NCBI RefSeq assembly: GCF_016545825.1
Contig: NC_052618.1
Span: 2,420,461 to 2,484,460 of the forward strand
DNA from: Eucalyptus grandis
Taxonomy: Eukaryota > Streptophyta > Magnoliopsida > Myrtales > Myrtaceae
Length of the DNA stretch: 64,000 nucleotides
Direction of reading: 5' to 3'
The translations under genes were made by a program, and so were the position numbers. Below, piece by piece: positions 23,158-34,728 of this stretch (positions within the stretch are counted from its first letter, which is position 1; every line of letters begins with the position of its first letter). The notes below the pieces were generated by a model. The model was not told where the DNA came from. It saw only the letters and a list, made by a program, of their open reading frames with translations, and ran no database searches.

Positions 23158-25171
23158 TGTGACATCCAAATTTTCAGGTTCTAATTTCGATTGGATAAAT
23201 AGGGCCGTTTTTGTTCAGTTGAAGCCAGGGATTGTGAAATTGGGATGCGAGTGGGCTATATTAGTAGGGAAAAATACCAATTGGAATGGCGAGGTGTTGA
23301 ATGAAATTATGAGAGTCAATTTAAATTGAATCAAGAGGAATTAAGGTCCAATTGGGAAGAAAACTTAGCAAAATTCGTATGCCCATAAACCCAACTTTTT
23401 AGCCTACCTAAATGTTTCTAGAAGGGGCAAATTTGTCTTGGAATTGTGAGTGGAGGGCAGCTGGTGGTGGCTCATGTGTAAATGACCTAAGAGAGAGAGA
23501 GAGTGAGAGAGAAAAAGAGAAACCAGTTTTCTCTTCTTCCCTTCTCTCTCCCGTCACTGTCTCTCTCTTCCCCCATCTTCTTCTTCGGTTGAGCGACGCC
23601 ATGGAAGCCGAAGACCAGAGGAAGCAGCAACCATCGTCGCTTGGACTAGGGCTGCCACCGCCGTCGCGCCGGAGTCGCCGCAGCTGCTCAGCAACCACCC
23701 GCGCGCCCTTCGCCCTTCTTTCTTCCCCGTCCCCTTTCTGCTGTTCGAAGCCTGCAAGTTGAAGATCAGAACGGAAGCAACTCGCCTGGGTTTGGAGCAA
23801 TAGCCGTCATCGCCGCCTCACGCCGCACGCCGCCGCTACCCACACACCCTTCATTTTCCTCTTTCCAAGCACGCCGTGGAATTCTTCTTCTTCTTCTTTG
23901 GGTTGTCCGAAAACCCAGCAGATCTGGGAGGACACCGGAGTTGGGGCAGCAACTGGCGTTGCTGGACCGGAGCTGCCGCACCGCCGCCCGCGCGACGCCG
24001 TGCGCTCCGCCGCCTCACGCTCGCGCCTGCCGTCCTCGCTGCGCGAACCCAACCCCTGTTCCGCCTCTGTTCAGCTCCATTTTGGCTAGCACAAGCCACG
24101 GTTCAGCCACCTCCGGCCAACATGCGCCGCCATTTCAACCCGTCGGAGCTCCGCCTAGCCCTAGCCGCCCTTACCTCGCCATCTCAGCCTCGGATCCGCC
24201 CTCCTTCGCCCTCAACCAGCCGCGCACAGAGAGTGCAGAAAATGGGTATCGCAGAGGGTTTTGGCCCGTTTTGGCCGATTTCCCGAGCCCGGATTCTCGG
24301 CCCGCTTTGAGGAAAGTCGATCCTCGCGTCGAGCCCGTCGTTTTGAGTGAGTTTTACTCACTAATGCCTTCTTAGTGCGCTAATTATACTTAAAGGTTGA
24401 TTAGTGTTAATTAAGTGTAATTAGGTTGTTAGATTAGAATTGATTAGTGATTATTAGGTAATTGCTTTGCATATTAGTGGTGTGATTAGTGTAATTAGAT
24501 AGAGAATTGCATGTAGTATTTATTGGATGCTTCTTGGGATTTTTCCCGTCCCTTATCGGGTGTTAATTAAGCAATTCAGGCCTAGGTGGTATTTTTTAGG
24601 AATTAAATATTAATTTTCGAAATTAATTATTTAATTATTTATTTCCCGGAAATTCAACCGGGATGGCCGGTGACCGGGATTTTATGCCGATGATCGTGGC
24701 GCAGTCCATTTATTTAATTGAGCTTTATATTGTGCTAAATTGAATTTATTGTGTTTATTTATTTAATTTTCGAAATTAATTATTTAATTATTTATTTTCC
24801 GGAAATTCAACTGGGATGGCTAGTGACCGGAATTTCGTGCTGATTGTCGTGGAGTAGTCGGTTTATTTATTTGAGCTTTAATTCGTGTCGAATTGATTTA
24901 ATGGTGCATTTTTAAGTATGTTATTAAATAATGCAATTTTGGCCTTGTGATTGAGAATTGGTCGGATATCGGTTGTTAGTATCGAAAGTGAGTTGGTAAA
25001 TCACCTTGAGGATGCACGTGGCCCAGTTGGAATGTTACTTGGGAAAGACACGTGGCTCGGTGATTAGATATGTCATCTTGGTGAAAAGGTAGCCTTAGAG
25101 AATGCACGTGGCTCGGAGACTCGGTATGTCTTCCTGGAGAATGCACGTGGCTCGGTGACATAGTATGGCAG

Positions 25172-25322
25172 CTTGAGAGGGTCGGGTGGGACCGTAAAGC
25201 CACTAGTTCTTGAGAGGGTCGGGTCGGGTGGGACCATAAAGACACTAGTTCTTGAGAGGGTCGGGTGGGACCGTAAAGCCACTAGATCTTGAGAGGGTCG
25301 GGTGGGACCGTAAAGCCACTAA
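25172..25322 (+). repeat. Four tandem repeats of about 37 bp in type-2 LTR (copy a)
   Basis: The unit reads cttgagagggtcgggtggg then accgtaaagccactagtt. Copy b at 36747-36930 has five units, so unit number varies between copies. The 150 bp upstream hold several cacgtggctcgg motifs. Confidence 0.9.
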
Positions 25323-25585
25323 ATCTAAGGAATTGCTTGGTGTGGGATGAATGACCTAGAAATGATTCGACTGACTTGTAATCGACTAGGTTGATTGATC
25401 GATGATTCGATCTGAGCGTGACTTGATGTGATTCATTGCCTTGGTTTGATGTTGTGAATTGAATGATTGAAGGGAGATGATCGTGAGTGGTCTTCCTGAT
25501 GTGAAATCGACTAAGTCGATTAGATCGATGCTTCGATCTGTGATGTGATTGCTTGTGTGCCTATTTGATCTGTACTAATATGCAG

Positions 25586-25603
25586 GTGGAATCTGAGGCT
25601 AAG
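25586..25603 (+). other. 18-nt exon-like segment in type-2 LTR, copy a
   Basis: Lies between TGCAG and GTAAGT. Encodes V-E-S-E-A-K in phase with the acidic frame that follows at 25725. Confidence 0.55.
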
Positions 25604-25724
25604 GTAAGTCCTTTGACTCATGTTGTGCATAGGCAGCCCTAAGGTGTATTAGTTTACTAATCGGGTCTTAGGAGGTAGAACTTGCTAAGACATTGTCTCA
25701 GTGGTTATTGAATAACCATTTCAG

Positions 25725-25847
25725 GACCTGGACGAGGAACCTAAGGAGCATGAATCTGATGAGGAGATCCCTGTTGAGGAACCCGAAGAGGAGTACGTGG
25801 AGGAGGACCCCGAGTATGACATCGAGTACGACCCGGATGAGGACTGA
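25725..25847 (+). CDS. Acidic exon-like ORF inside Gypsy LTR (type 2, copy a)
   Basis: Preceded by ATTTCAG. The 41-codon frame starts DLDEEPKEHESDEE and ends IEYDPDED, stop TGA. Against the type-1 frame it has about as many synonymous as replacement changes and no indel. Downstream at about 25985 is an aataaat motif that could serve as polyadenylation signal, so the LTR could end its own transcript. Treated as a candidate coding exon of an LTR-borne gene; a start codon upstream in the same frame has not been established. Confidence 0.5.
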   Translation, partial: DLDEEPKEHESDEEIPVEEPEEEYVEEDPEYDIEYDPDED

Positions 25848-26088
25848 AACCCTGTCCTGTCTTGTTAGACCTTGTTTGCATGTAAAAAGATGTAGTTGTG
25901 AAATTTTCAGTATGAAAAATGTATGGCCTGCTTTTCTATCCCATTGCTTTATTGTCTGGGGAATTATAACTGCTTCCGCATGTGCATAAATAAATGAAAG
26001 GGTTGGCGATACATAGTCCTGGGATATCGCATTTTAAAATCGACCAAAAGTAAGGGATGTGTTCATGCCTGAGGATCGGGGCGTGACG

Positions 26089-26500
26089 CAGTGTATAGCA
26101 GAGGGTACAGAATTTCAGTGGTGAAAAGAAAGTGAATAAAGATGTCAGCTCGTGTCGGTGTTTGCAGTTTTCAAATCGGTGTCGAGTAAAGATTGCTCGA
26201 GAACTATCAGAAATTTTGAATTGTTGTGGTTCAAAAGTTTATTAGGGAATCGAGAAAAAGAGATCAGATGTGAATGACAAATTGTCTTATGTGAGAAGCT
26301 TAGTTTAGTTGTTGGTTCAGAAGGAGCAGATTTTGTGTACAAAGATGATCTCCTTGGTCAAAGTGGTCAGACAACGCCACGAGACCGAATGATCAGCGTG
26401 GAAAAGTGAGACTCGATGAGACGACAATACCCCCACCTTTTGTATAAGGATTGGTAAAAGTTTAAATTTCGAGGACGAAATTTTTATAAGAGGGGAAGAG
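26089..26500 (+). pseudogene. Gypsy internal 3' end: chromodomain remnant and polypurine tract
   Basis: Residues such as MISLVKVVRQRHETE (about 26345-26385) match the end of the chromoviral integrase in the minus-strand element (related to its chromodomain-bearing tail). The polypurine tract ataagaggggaagag (26486-26500) directly precedes the 3' LTR, as needed for plus-strand priming. Confidence 0.75.
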
Positions 26501-26818
26501 TGTGACATCCACAGTTTTGGGTTCTAATTTCGACTGGATATATAGGGCCGCTTTTGTTCAGTTGAAGCCAGGGATTGTGAATTCGGGAACAAGTGGGCTA
26601 TACGATAAGAAAAAGTACCAATTTGATCGATGAAATATAGAATGAAATTATAGGGGTCAAATTGATTTGATTCAAGTGGGATTAAGGTTCAATTTGGAAA
26701 GAAACCCTAGCAAAATTCGTATGCCACACTTACCCCCACATTTTGGCCCATCTAAAGCTTCTAGAAGGGGCATTTTTGGCAAGAAAAAGGGAGTAGAAGA
26801 CAGTTGGATTGGTGGGGC

Positions 26819-26885
<67 letters not shown>

Positions 26886-29040
26886 GAGGAGAAAACCGAT
26901 TTCCCCTCTCACCTCCGTCAGGCATCTCCACCTTCTTCCCCTTTCTTTGGGGTTTCTTCTTCAGCAACAAATGAAGAAGTCGGGCAAAGCAAAGCAGTAG
27001 CTTCGCCCATTATCGCCTCTCGCCGTCGTCATCGCACGCCCGCAAGTACCAGAGCTGCTCGTGCACCCAAGCCACCGCCGTGCTGCTGTCCGCGCATCTC
27101 CGCCCCTTCTCCCGTCGCTATCTCTCTCTTCCCCCATCTTGTTCTTCGGTTATGCGACGCCATGGAAGCCGAAGACCAGAGGAAGCAGCAACCATCGTCG
27201 CTCGGACCAGGGTTGCCATCGCCGTCGCGCCGGAGTCGCCGCTGCTACTCAACGACTGCCCGCGTGCCCTCCACCTCTCCCCCTGCTGTTCAGCCGTCTC
27301 TTTTCCTTCTTCGGTGTGCCTTGAAGACTTCGAATCCCAGCAGATCTGGGACGGACGCCGGAGTAGTAGCCGACGTCGCCGGGAACCGCCGCACACCGCC
27401 TCACCGCCGTTCGTCTCCCTCTCGCCCGCTCGAACGCCGTTCGCCTCGTCCAGTCGAGCTACCGCCTCTATCCAGTCTCTGTTTCACCTCTGGTCGTTCT
27501 CGTTCGGCCACCTCAGGCCGCCACCCGACCACCTCCGGCCACCGTCGACCCCGCCGGAGCTCTGCCTCGCCCTCAGCCGCCCTTGGCCGCCTCAACCGGC
27601 CCCGAATCTGCCCCGACCAGCAGCGATCAAAGGGTTGCAGAAAATGGGTATCGCAAAGGGTTTTGGCCCGTTTTGGCCGCCTTCCCGAGCCCGGATGCTC
27701 GGCCCGCTTTGAGGAAAGTCGATCCTCGCGTCGAGCCCGTCGTTTTGTGTGAGTTTTGCTCACTAATGCCTTCTTAGTTTGCTAATTATACTTAAAGGTT
27801 GATTAGTGTTAATTAAGTGTAATTGGGTGGTTAGATTAGAATTGATTAGTGATTATTAGTTAATTGCTTTGCATATTAGTTGTGTGATTAGTGTAATTAG
27901 ATAGAGAATTGCCTATAGTATTTATTGGATACTTCTTGGGATTTTTCCTGTTCCTTATCGGGTGTTAATTAAGCAAATCGGGCCTAGGTGAAATTTTTAG
28001 GAATTAAATATTAATTTTAGAAATTAATTATTTAATTATTTATTTCCCGAAAATTCAACTAGGATGGCCAATGACCGGGATTTTATGCTGATTATCGTGG
28101 CGCAGTCCGTTTATTTAATTGAGTTTTATATTGTGCTAAATTGAATTTATTGTATTTATTTATTTAATATTCGAAATTAATTATTTAATTAATTATTTTC
28201 TAGAAATTCAACCGGGATGGCCAGTGACCGGAATTTCGTGCTGATTATCGTGGTGCAGTCCGTTTATTTATTTGAACTCCACGTTGTGCTTAATTAAATT
28301 GATTGTGCAATTTATGGAGTTATTACTTAATTGATTGAATTTGAGTGGAATTGAATGATTGAGTTGTAACTGAGAATTCTATTGGCTGAGACTGATTAAG
28401 TACGAAGTATAGACAGGCGTGGTTCGGTGATAAAGTATATCACTGTGCGAAAACGGCGCCTTAAAGAACGCACGTAGACTGTCTATGACTTGTGACAGGC
28501 GTGGTTCGGTGATTAGGAGATCTCTGCGTGAAAAACGGCGCCTTAAAGAACGCACGTAGACTGCCTATGAATCGTGACAGGAGTGGTTCGGTGATGAAGG
28601 ACGTCACTGTGCGAAAACGGCGCATTAAAGAACGCACGTAGACTGTCAGTGATTTGTGACCTATGACGGGCGTGCTTCGGTGATGGGGAATATCACTGTG
28701 CGAAAACGGCGCCTTAAAGAACGCACGCAGACCGTTTGTTACTTATGTCACCTTGGCGAAAACGACGCCCGAGAGCATTAATGAGGCTCTGTGACTAAGT
28801 GTACTGCTGGAGATTATCGTGATCGGTAATTGGTACGCCACCTTGGCGAAAAAGACGCCCGAGAGCATTCATCCGGCTCTGTGACTGAGTACCCGAATGG
28901 AGATTATAAAGTATGGTGTTGATGTGACCGAGAAGTGGTCCGAATGACATGTAATCGACTAGGTCGATTGATTGAATGGGAATGACCGTGAGTGGTCTTA
29001 TTGGCAAGTGATCGACTAGATCGATTGATCGATGATTCGA
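26501..29040 (+). mobile_element. Gypsy long LTR, type 1, copy b, 3'-truncated
   Basis: Starts TGTGACATCC right after the polypurine tract, so it is the 3' LTR of the element that begins with the LTR at 16484. It contains a GA run (26822-26876), GC-rich part, donor-like site (27747) and the 80-bp repeats. It stops at 29040 inside the palindromic gatcgatgattcgatc stretch and continues as unit A, so both exon-like segments are missing here. Confidence 0.88.
28412..28735 (+). repeat. Four tandem 80-85 bp repeats in type-1 LTR (copy b)
   Basis: Same units as at 18100-18430, with small differences such as cgcattaaag in one unit. Confidence 0.88.
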
Positions 29041-29694
29041 TCCAATGGAGCAATTGGGTACGTACATATATAAATAGATAATACATTTCGAGATTTGAAC
29101 TTTTTGTTTTTTGTTTTTTATGATTGCTTACAAGATTAAAAAGATTCAAAGTAAGATTTATATAAGATTATTAAGTATACATTTATCCATTGATAGAGTG
29201 TTATATAAAACAACTATCGCGGATTTAATTTGTCAGAAAACCTTTGAAGTAAGAAGTCCTCTTTACATTACTTTATATAACAGTATGCTAGATCGACTAG
29301 CTTTAACTACGTATTCATGTGATTATTAGAGATGAACGTATGATTATTAAACCATCTATTAATCTTTTTATCGCTTAGGCATTTGTTTCAAAAGGCTGTG
29401 TTAAAAGCAAAAGAAAAAAAGTGACGGTTTCTTTATATCTTCGTACGGGACTATGTTTTTAGACTCGAAAGCTAGTGAAGACCTTAGGGGGGGATTGTAT
29501 TTTGCAGATCATTTTAAAAAATTACAAGTTTAATAAGCACATTAAACGCTGAAAATATGATTCGTCCACAATTGTTCTTCCGTGATAGTTAACCAGAAGG
29601 TTTAAGAGGCGTGAAAAATAAAATAAAAAATTTGAGGAGAATCCAATCAAAAATTATAATTATTTCGTCCTTTTTATATTACACGTTTATTGTA

Positions 29695-30075
29695 CTATGA
29701 AATAGGAATAGCTCTCAATGAGCCGGCTGGGGAGGGATACGGGACGAGAGCCGCAACGCAGTTGTTCCATATCTCATTGCTCCTCCTATAGACATCAGAT
29801 TTTGTCCCCTTAATCGGCTTGTGGCTCGAGATGCTCAACTCCACAAATTGGTTGTGGCAGTTCTTCCCCGCTTTCAAGAGCTCACGGCAACATTCATCGG
29901 TGGGTGTAAAGGTGTCGGCAAGGAATATGAATTGAAAGAGTCCAGACCCACAATCGGATCTTATTCCCTTTCCGCAATCAGGGTTTCCGACCTTGGCGAA
30001 GGTAGCCTTAGGAAGCAATGCAACAGGGACGACCAACAAGATCATAAGAGCGGACAAGTTCTTCGGCGTTGCCAT
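29695..30075 (-). CDS. Prolamin-like (ECA1-type) secreted cysteine-rich protein, copy 2
   Basis: 126 codons, no intron. Residues 1-27 or so form a signal peptide (basic start MATPKN, hydrophobic LSALMILLVVPVALL, likely cleavage after TFA). The mature part has six cysteines in the order C, C, CC, C, C (DCGKGI, SDCG, DECCREL, KNCHN, NNCV), the prolamin-like pattern of ECA1 gametogenesis-related proteins. Such proteins are secreted and often expressed in egg cell, embryo sac or pollen; a role here is inferred from family only. It lies in the middle of a repeat unit without host neighbours. Two small deletions just before the stop (near 29735 and 29744), relative to copies 1 and 3, replace their SPVSPPQ ending by a longer one. 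The best surviving copy; expression is untested. Confidence 0.88.
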   Translation of the reverse strand: MATPKNLSALMILLVVPVALLPKATFAKVGNPDCGKGIRSDCGSGLFQFIFLADTFTPTDECCRELLKAGKNCHNQFVELSISSHKPIKGTKSDVYRRSNEIWNNCVAALVPYPSPAGSLRAIPIS

Positions 30076-30158
30076 TATGGTCTTTTGGGGATAGGAGGGT
30101 GAGAAAATTTTCCGAGGTTGTTGATCGTTTGATGATGCAGTTGATCTTGAGATGAGAA

Positions 30159-30166
30159 CTTATATA
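30159..30166 (-). promoter_or_regulatory. TATA box of prolamin-like copy 2
   Basis: Complement reads ctatataag, about 85 bp before the ATG, in sequence conserved with the other two copies and with the relic at 56717-56920. Confidence 0.7.
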
Positions 30167-31140
30167 GCTCGAGGGAAGTAGTGCATTAATGAAATCAATT
30201 CATCGGTTAAGATTTAGAAATTTATGTAGGGAACGTGTAGAATTATTTCTCTTGCAATAAATGCAATGATTGAGGGCCCTGTCTTCTGACTTCTTTTCCA
30301 GTTCAATCATTTGCCATTAAAAAACAAAAGCATTAATGAGTTGCTTGGTTGAAGAGAATTATCTGTAAACGAAAATACTTATTTCCAATGTGATTTTCAA
30401 TCCCACGTTTGATATATAATACCAACTAGTGACATGCCCTCAGTTTAAAATAATTTTATAAAATTAAATTAGCTTAAAACGTTTCACCATATATACTCTC
30501 GCAAATGCGCATTAGGTTAACGATACCTTTTATTTAGGGTTAGGGTCCATCCCTAATTTTTAGGATTAACGCCACAAAAAGTTATCAAACAAGTACATCT
30601 ATGACAAATTTATCTCCAACTAATTTTTTTAACCGCCATGATTCCAAGCTAGTATTCCTATGACAAATTTTCCCAAACTAATTTTTTGACTACAAAAGAT
30701 CCCAACCCGATACGTTTTTGATAAATTTGCTCTCAATTAGTTCCTATGAAATTGTATTAATATCACGAAAAGTCACAAAACCGATATCCTTGTAACAAAT
30801 GGAGGATAAACCAAATACCCATCAACTACCACGTATCATCCATCCAACTCAGGAATTTGATAAAAGAATTTAACGAAAACCAGTAGAAGATAAATTTGTC
30901 ATAAGTATACTAGTTTAGGTTGACACAAGTGTACTCATTTAGGGTTTTTCGTGATATAAGCGCTGATTTTTATGCGAGTGATTACAGTGGAAGCCAAAAT
31001 TTAAGCATCAACAATTGATAAATTAAACCATTGATCAAATAATTTGGTCTTGGTTTGTTATATTTATCGAACTTATTAATTAATTAATGATTTGCCCAAA
31101 TATTTTGGCGTGATTTTGTTCTTCATTAAATTAATTTTCA

Positions 31141-34100
31141 ATAGGAATGGTGGAATAGTCAGGTCAGCATTCAGACAAATGGAACATGTTGTTCTATGGA
31201 AGATGGTATGAATCAGTCTCGTGTATTTTGAGGACAGAAAATTGTGGTAAGTGTCGCCGTATAGACAATGATTTATGGGTTGTCCGCATTAGTAGATGGA
31301 ATCTTGACAATGGTTTTGCTGTCACTGTTGGTAGAACAGTTCAGGAGAAGTGCGCCATAGAACGCACTGTGGAATTTTTGGGATAGGTCTCTGGCATAAG
31401 AAATAGTGCATCCTAGCACGTGACAAGAGGTAAAAGACTCACCAGATAGGTGTCGAAATTGTGGAAGAAAACATGGATGAATTCGGTGTCCGGTATGGTG
31501 AGAAGAACATAAATGGAACCGACCTGGCATTAGACAGAGGAAGAATGTTTTGGGGAAAATTCTATCAGAGTATCGTAGCAGAGTTTTGATGAAGTTTGGA
31601 GAACTTCTCTTTATTGAAATAAGTGGAAGAAAGGGAAATCACTAGTAATAGTCATGCTTGACTAGTTGCTGAGGTGTAACTTCGACACTACATGAGTAGA
31701 ATGGGCTCATGGAGCATCTTGTAGTAATAGATCATGGTCATGGAGCAATTTAACTTAGCCCAAGAGCACATGAAAGTATTGAGTTTATTAGGAGTCGAAA
31801 TGAATCTTCGATTTCTTTAATCTCGTTGATTGAAGACAACCCACTTGTTTGATGGAGATTGCCGAGGTTAGTTGGTGATGGTTATAGTTAAGACAGATTG
31901 GAGAATTGGAGATAGAAGACATCTCAGTGGTCTGAGAATTTCTAGATGTGTTGTCATAAGAACCGTCAGACCGTTGCCAGAGAAAGAGATAGAAATTATG
32001 ATCGAGTTAGCACCAGCATAAAGCCACTCTCGAAGGCTTCTTACCAGTTATTGTTGTTTGAATTGATAGAACCGAAGGTACGGATGTGAAGATTGATGAA
32101 TGAGGAATTCATGCATATTAGTGCATCGCTTTAAGGAACATTAGTTTTGTGGAAAGATAAATGAAGATGGTTCATTGCAATCATGCATCAACCATTATCA
32201 ATTTAATTGGGTGACTTGTTATAAAGAGCGTTGATGTCTTCAAGGATCGACTTGAGGATAGGTTATCGTCAGTTGAGAACTAGAAAGGAGGTTATACTGA
32301 AGACAACACTTCGCACTTGATTTAGCCCTTGTGAGAATAATGCAAAAACTATTTGATTTGATGAACGCTCCTGCCGTTGTCATAGATTTGACAAACTGAG
32401 TGTTCAAAGAATATCTAGATCAATGGTGAGCGTGTGGTGTAGTGACATTCTAGGGTATTTATTAAGTGATGAGGATCACGAGAGCCCTTAAGAATGGTCA
32501 TGTGATTACAAGTTAAGGAATCTTCATGGACCCAGCCAAGATCGAATCAGTTGTTAATGGACCGAGACCGACATCAATGTCAGAGATCATAAGCTATGGG
32601 GATTGGACAGATTACTACAGAAGGTTTGTGAAAGAATTTTCAGCATCAGCATCATCGTGAGGTTGACCTCTTAAGAAAGAAGAGAAATTCATCAGCATAG
32701 ACAAGTACGAGGATAGTTTCCAAAGCTCAAGTAAGAATTGACTATCGTACTCGTGCTAAACTTTTCATTTGGCTTTGGAAAGCACGGAATCTTTAGTGAT
32801 GTGTCTTGTAGAGGATGGGTATGCATTGATACAACATGAGAAGATTGTTGTATCATCCGTCCCGCCGTTGAGACCCAATAAGTGGAATGCGAAGTGGTGT
32901 TGTGAACCAGAATTTTGGCAGAACTATAATAGTGATATCAGATATCACCTTCGAGGAATGAAATGTGTCATTAATGTGTTGAGCCGAGAGTCTTCAATTG
33001 TGCATAGACTGGTTAAAGTGTAGACTTTACTTAAAAAGACTTTGAAGCTTGGTTTTCAAATTTGAGGTAGGCTACCTTTTGAATTTTATAGCCACCCTCA
33101 AGATTGAACCAAATGTTCAAGTTAGAATTGGCGCCTAGTTGACAGACAAAGATGTTAAGAAGATCTTATAAGAGGATACTGGTAAGAAAGAATCTGACTT
33201 TAAGATTTATGAGAATGGAAAGTTCAGGTTCCATGAGTGATTGAATACACTTGACAGTGTAGCACTCCAGAAAAAGATCTTGACGGAAGTTCACTATAGT
33301 ATTGCAGTTTTGACCAGATGGTGCAAGTAAATCAGAATCGGCATCAGCTAGATTAGTAAGCTGATATGAAGATAAATATCGTTGAGCAGGTTGCAAGTGT
33401 CAGAAGTGGCAGTAAGTGGAAGCTCGGTAATGTGAATTGGGAGAATTTTTACCATCACTTGAGAGTCCCAAGTGGGAATGGAAATATATCACAATGGTAC
33501 ATTGTGATAGGCTTACTAAGGATTCGGGGGATAACTGATACCATTTGAGAATAGTGGTTGATCGATAGATGGAGTTGGTCCACTTTGGTATAGTACGAAT
33601 AGATCTTGTTTTGAGTGTGTAACATCCAGATTTCGGACTCTGATTTCGATTAGATAAATTGGGCATTTCATCGACGCGATTACAGTGTTTTTCTCTGAGT
33701 TGGCCACTCATGAGATAACTAGACTAGCTGGGTGAGTTATTACGGACCTTAAGGCAAATAGACTTGAGAATTCTACCATGGATCGACTTCTTGACCGTGC
33801 TCATCTTTAGAGATCATTACGGCACAGTATAAAACCGATTTGAAATCAGAGATAGATCGGTTCGACTGAGATGAATGACCGATCGTGGGTGACTCCACTA
33901 AATTGGAAAATTCTCATCGACCGACACTAATTTGATGTTTCTATCGTTTTGGCGCCCTGTGTCCATATTTGAATCTTTGAGATTTTCACGACAATCGAGA
34001 GTCACCAATGGGTCGAGTGGGTTCATTGTGGCTCGAAGAAAATCGACCACGGGTCATTTGACCTAAAAAGCTCTGAAAACTACCGAGTAGACTAGGTCAC

Positions 34101-34728
34101 ACTAAAAGCGTGTCGAAGTGAAATTAACCGCCAATCTAAATTCGATTTCAGAAATTGAAGATTCTATCTTGTCATAGAGTGGGTACACCGAAGTGTGTGT
34201 GTCTCGGATAGTTCACCGACATGGAGTGTCGAGGATGAATTTTCTCGAATCTAGATCGGAGATTATAAATTTGACAAAGTTTTCAGAGGGTTCTTTATTA
34301 AGCAATGTATAGTAGGGGGTACAGAATTTCAGTGGTGAAAAGAAAGTGAATAAAGATTATAGGCCAGGGTCAGCTCAGTAATCGGTGTTTGCAGTTGTCA
34401 GATCAATGTCAGAGTAAAGACTGTTCAGAACTGTCAGAAATTTTGAATCGTTGAGGTTCAAAGGTTTATTAAGGAGTTGAGAAAAAGAGATCAGATGTGG
34501 ATGACAGGCTATCTTATGTGAGAAGCTCAGTTCAATTGTTGGTTCAGAAGGAGCAGAGTTTGTGTACCAAGATGATCTCTTTAGTCAAAATGGTCGGACA
34601 ACACCACGAGACCGAAGGATTAGCATGGAATAGTGAGACTCAATGAGACGACAATACCCTCATCTTTTGTTTAAGGATTGGTAAAGGTTTAAATTTCGAG
34701 GACGAAATTTTTATAAGAGAGGAAGACT
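31141..34728 (+). pseudogene. Decayed internal region of Gypsy element (copy 2)
   Basis: Near-identical to 19974-23157 plus 26089-26500, but without 5' LTR, primer site or first internal part, and without the nested LTR at the cagtg site (here aagcaatgtatag, about 34301). An 84-codon frame at 32769-33023 spans the RNase H/tether remnant (YHLRGMKCVINVLSRESS). It ends with a polypurine tract (ttataagagaggaagact) before 34729. Confidence 0.78.

Larger units (their letters stand above)
23158..26088 (+). mobile_element. Gypsy solo LTR, type 2, copy a, with TSD cagtg
   Basis: Starts TGTGACATCC and ends GGGGCGTGACg (last base changed from A). It is flanked by cagtg at 23153-23157 and 26089-26093. 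The interrupted sequence on both sides is the decayed Gypsy internal region, and the uninterrupted site is visible at about 34300-34320. It is therefore a solo LTR nested in an older element. Type 2 differs from type 1 in its GC-rich part and in carrying 37-bp rather than 80-bp repeats. Confidence 0.92.
29041..31140. repeat. Unit A array 2 (one partial unit)
   Basis: Begins at aatggagcaattgggtac, which is internal in other units, and ends at ttaattttca, where the decayed Gypsy internal sequence starts at its own mid-point. It includes gene copy 2 and an AT-rich stretch (29100-29340) that array 1 lacks. Confidence 0.9.
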
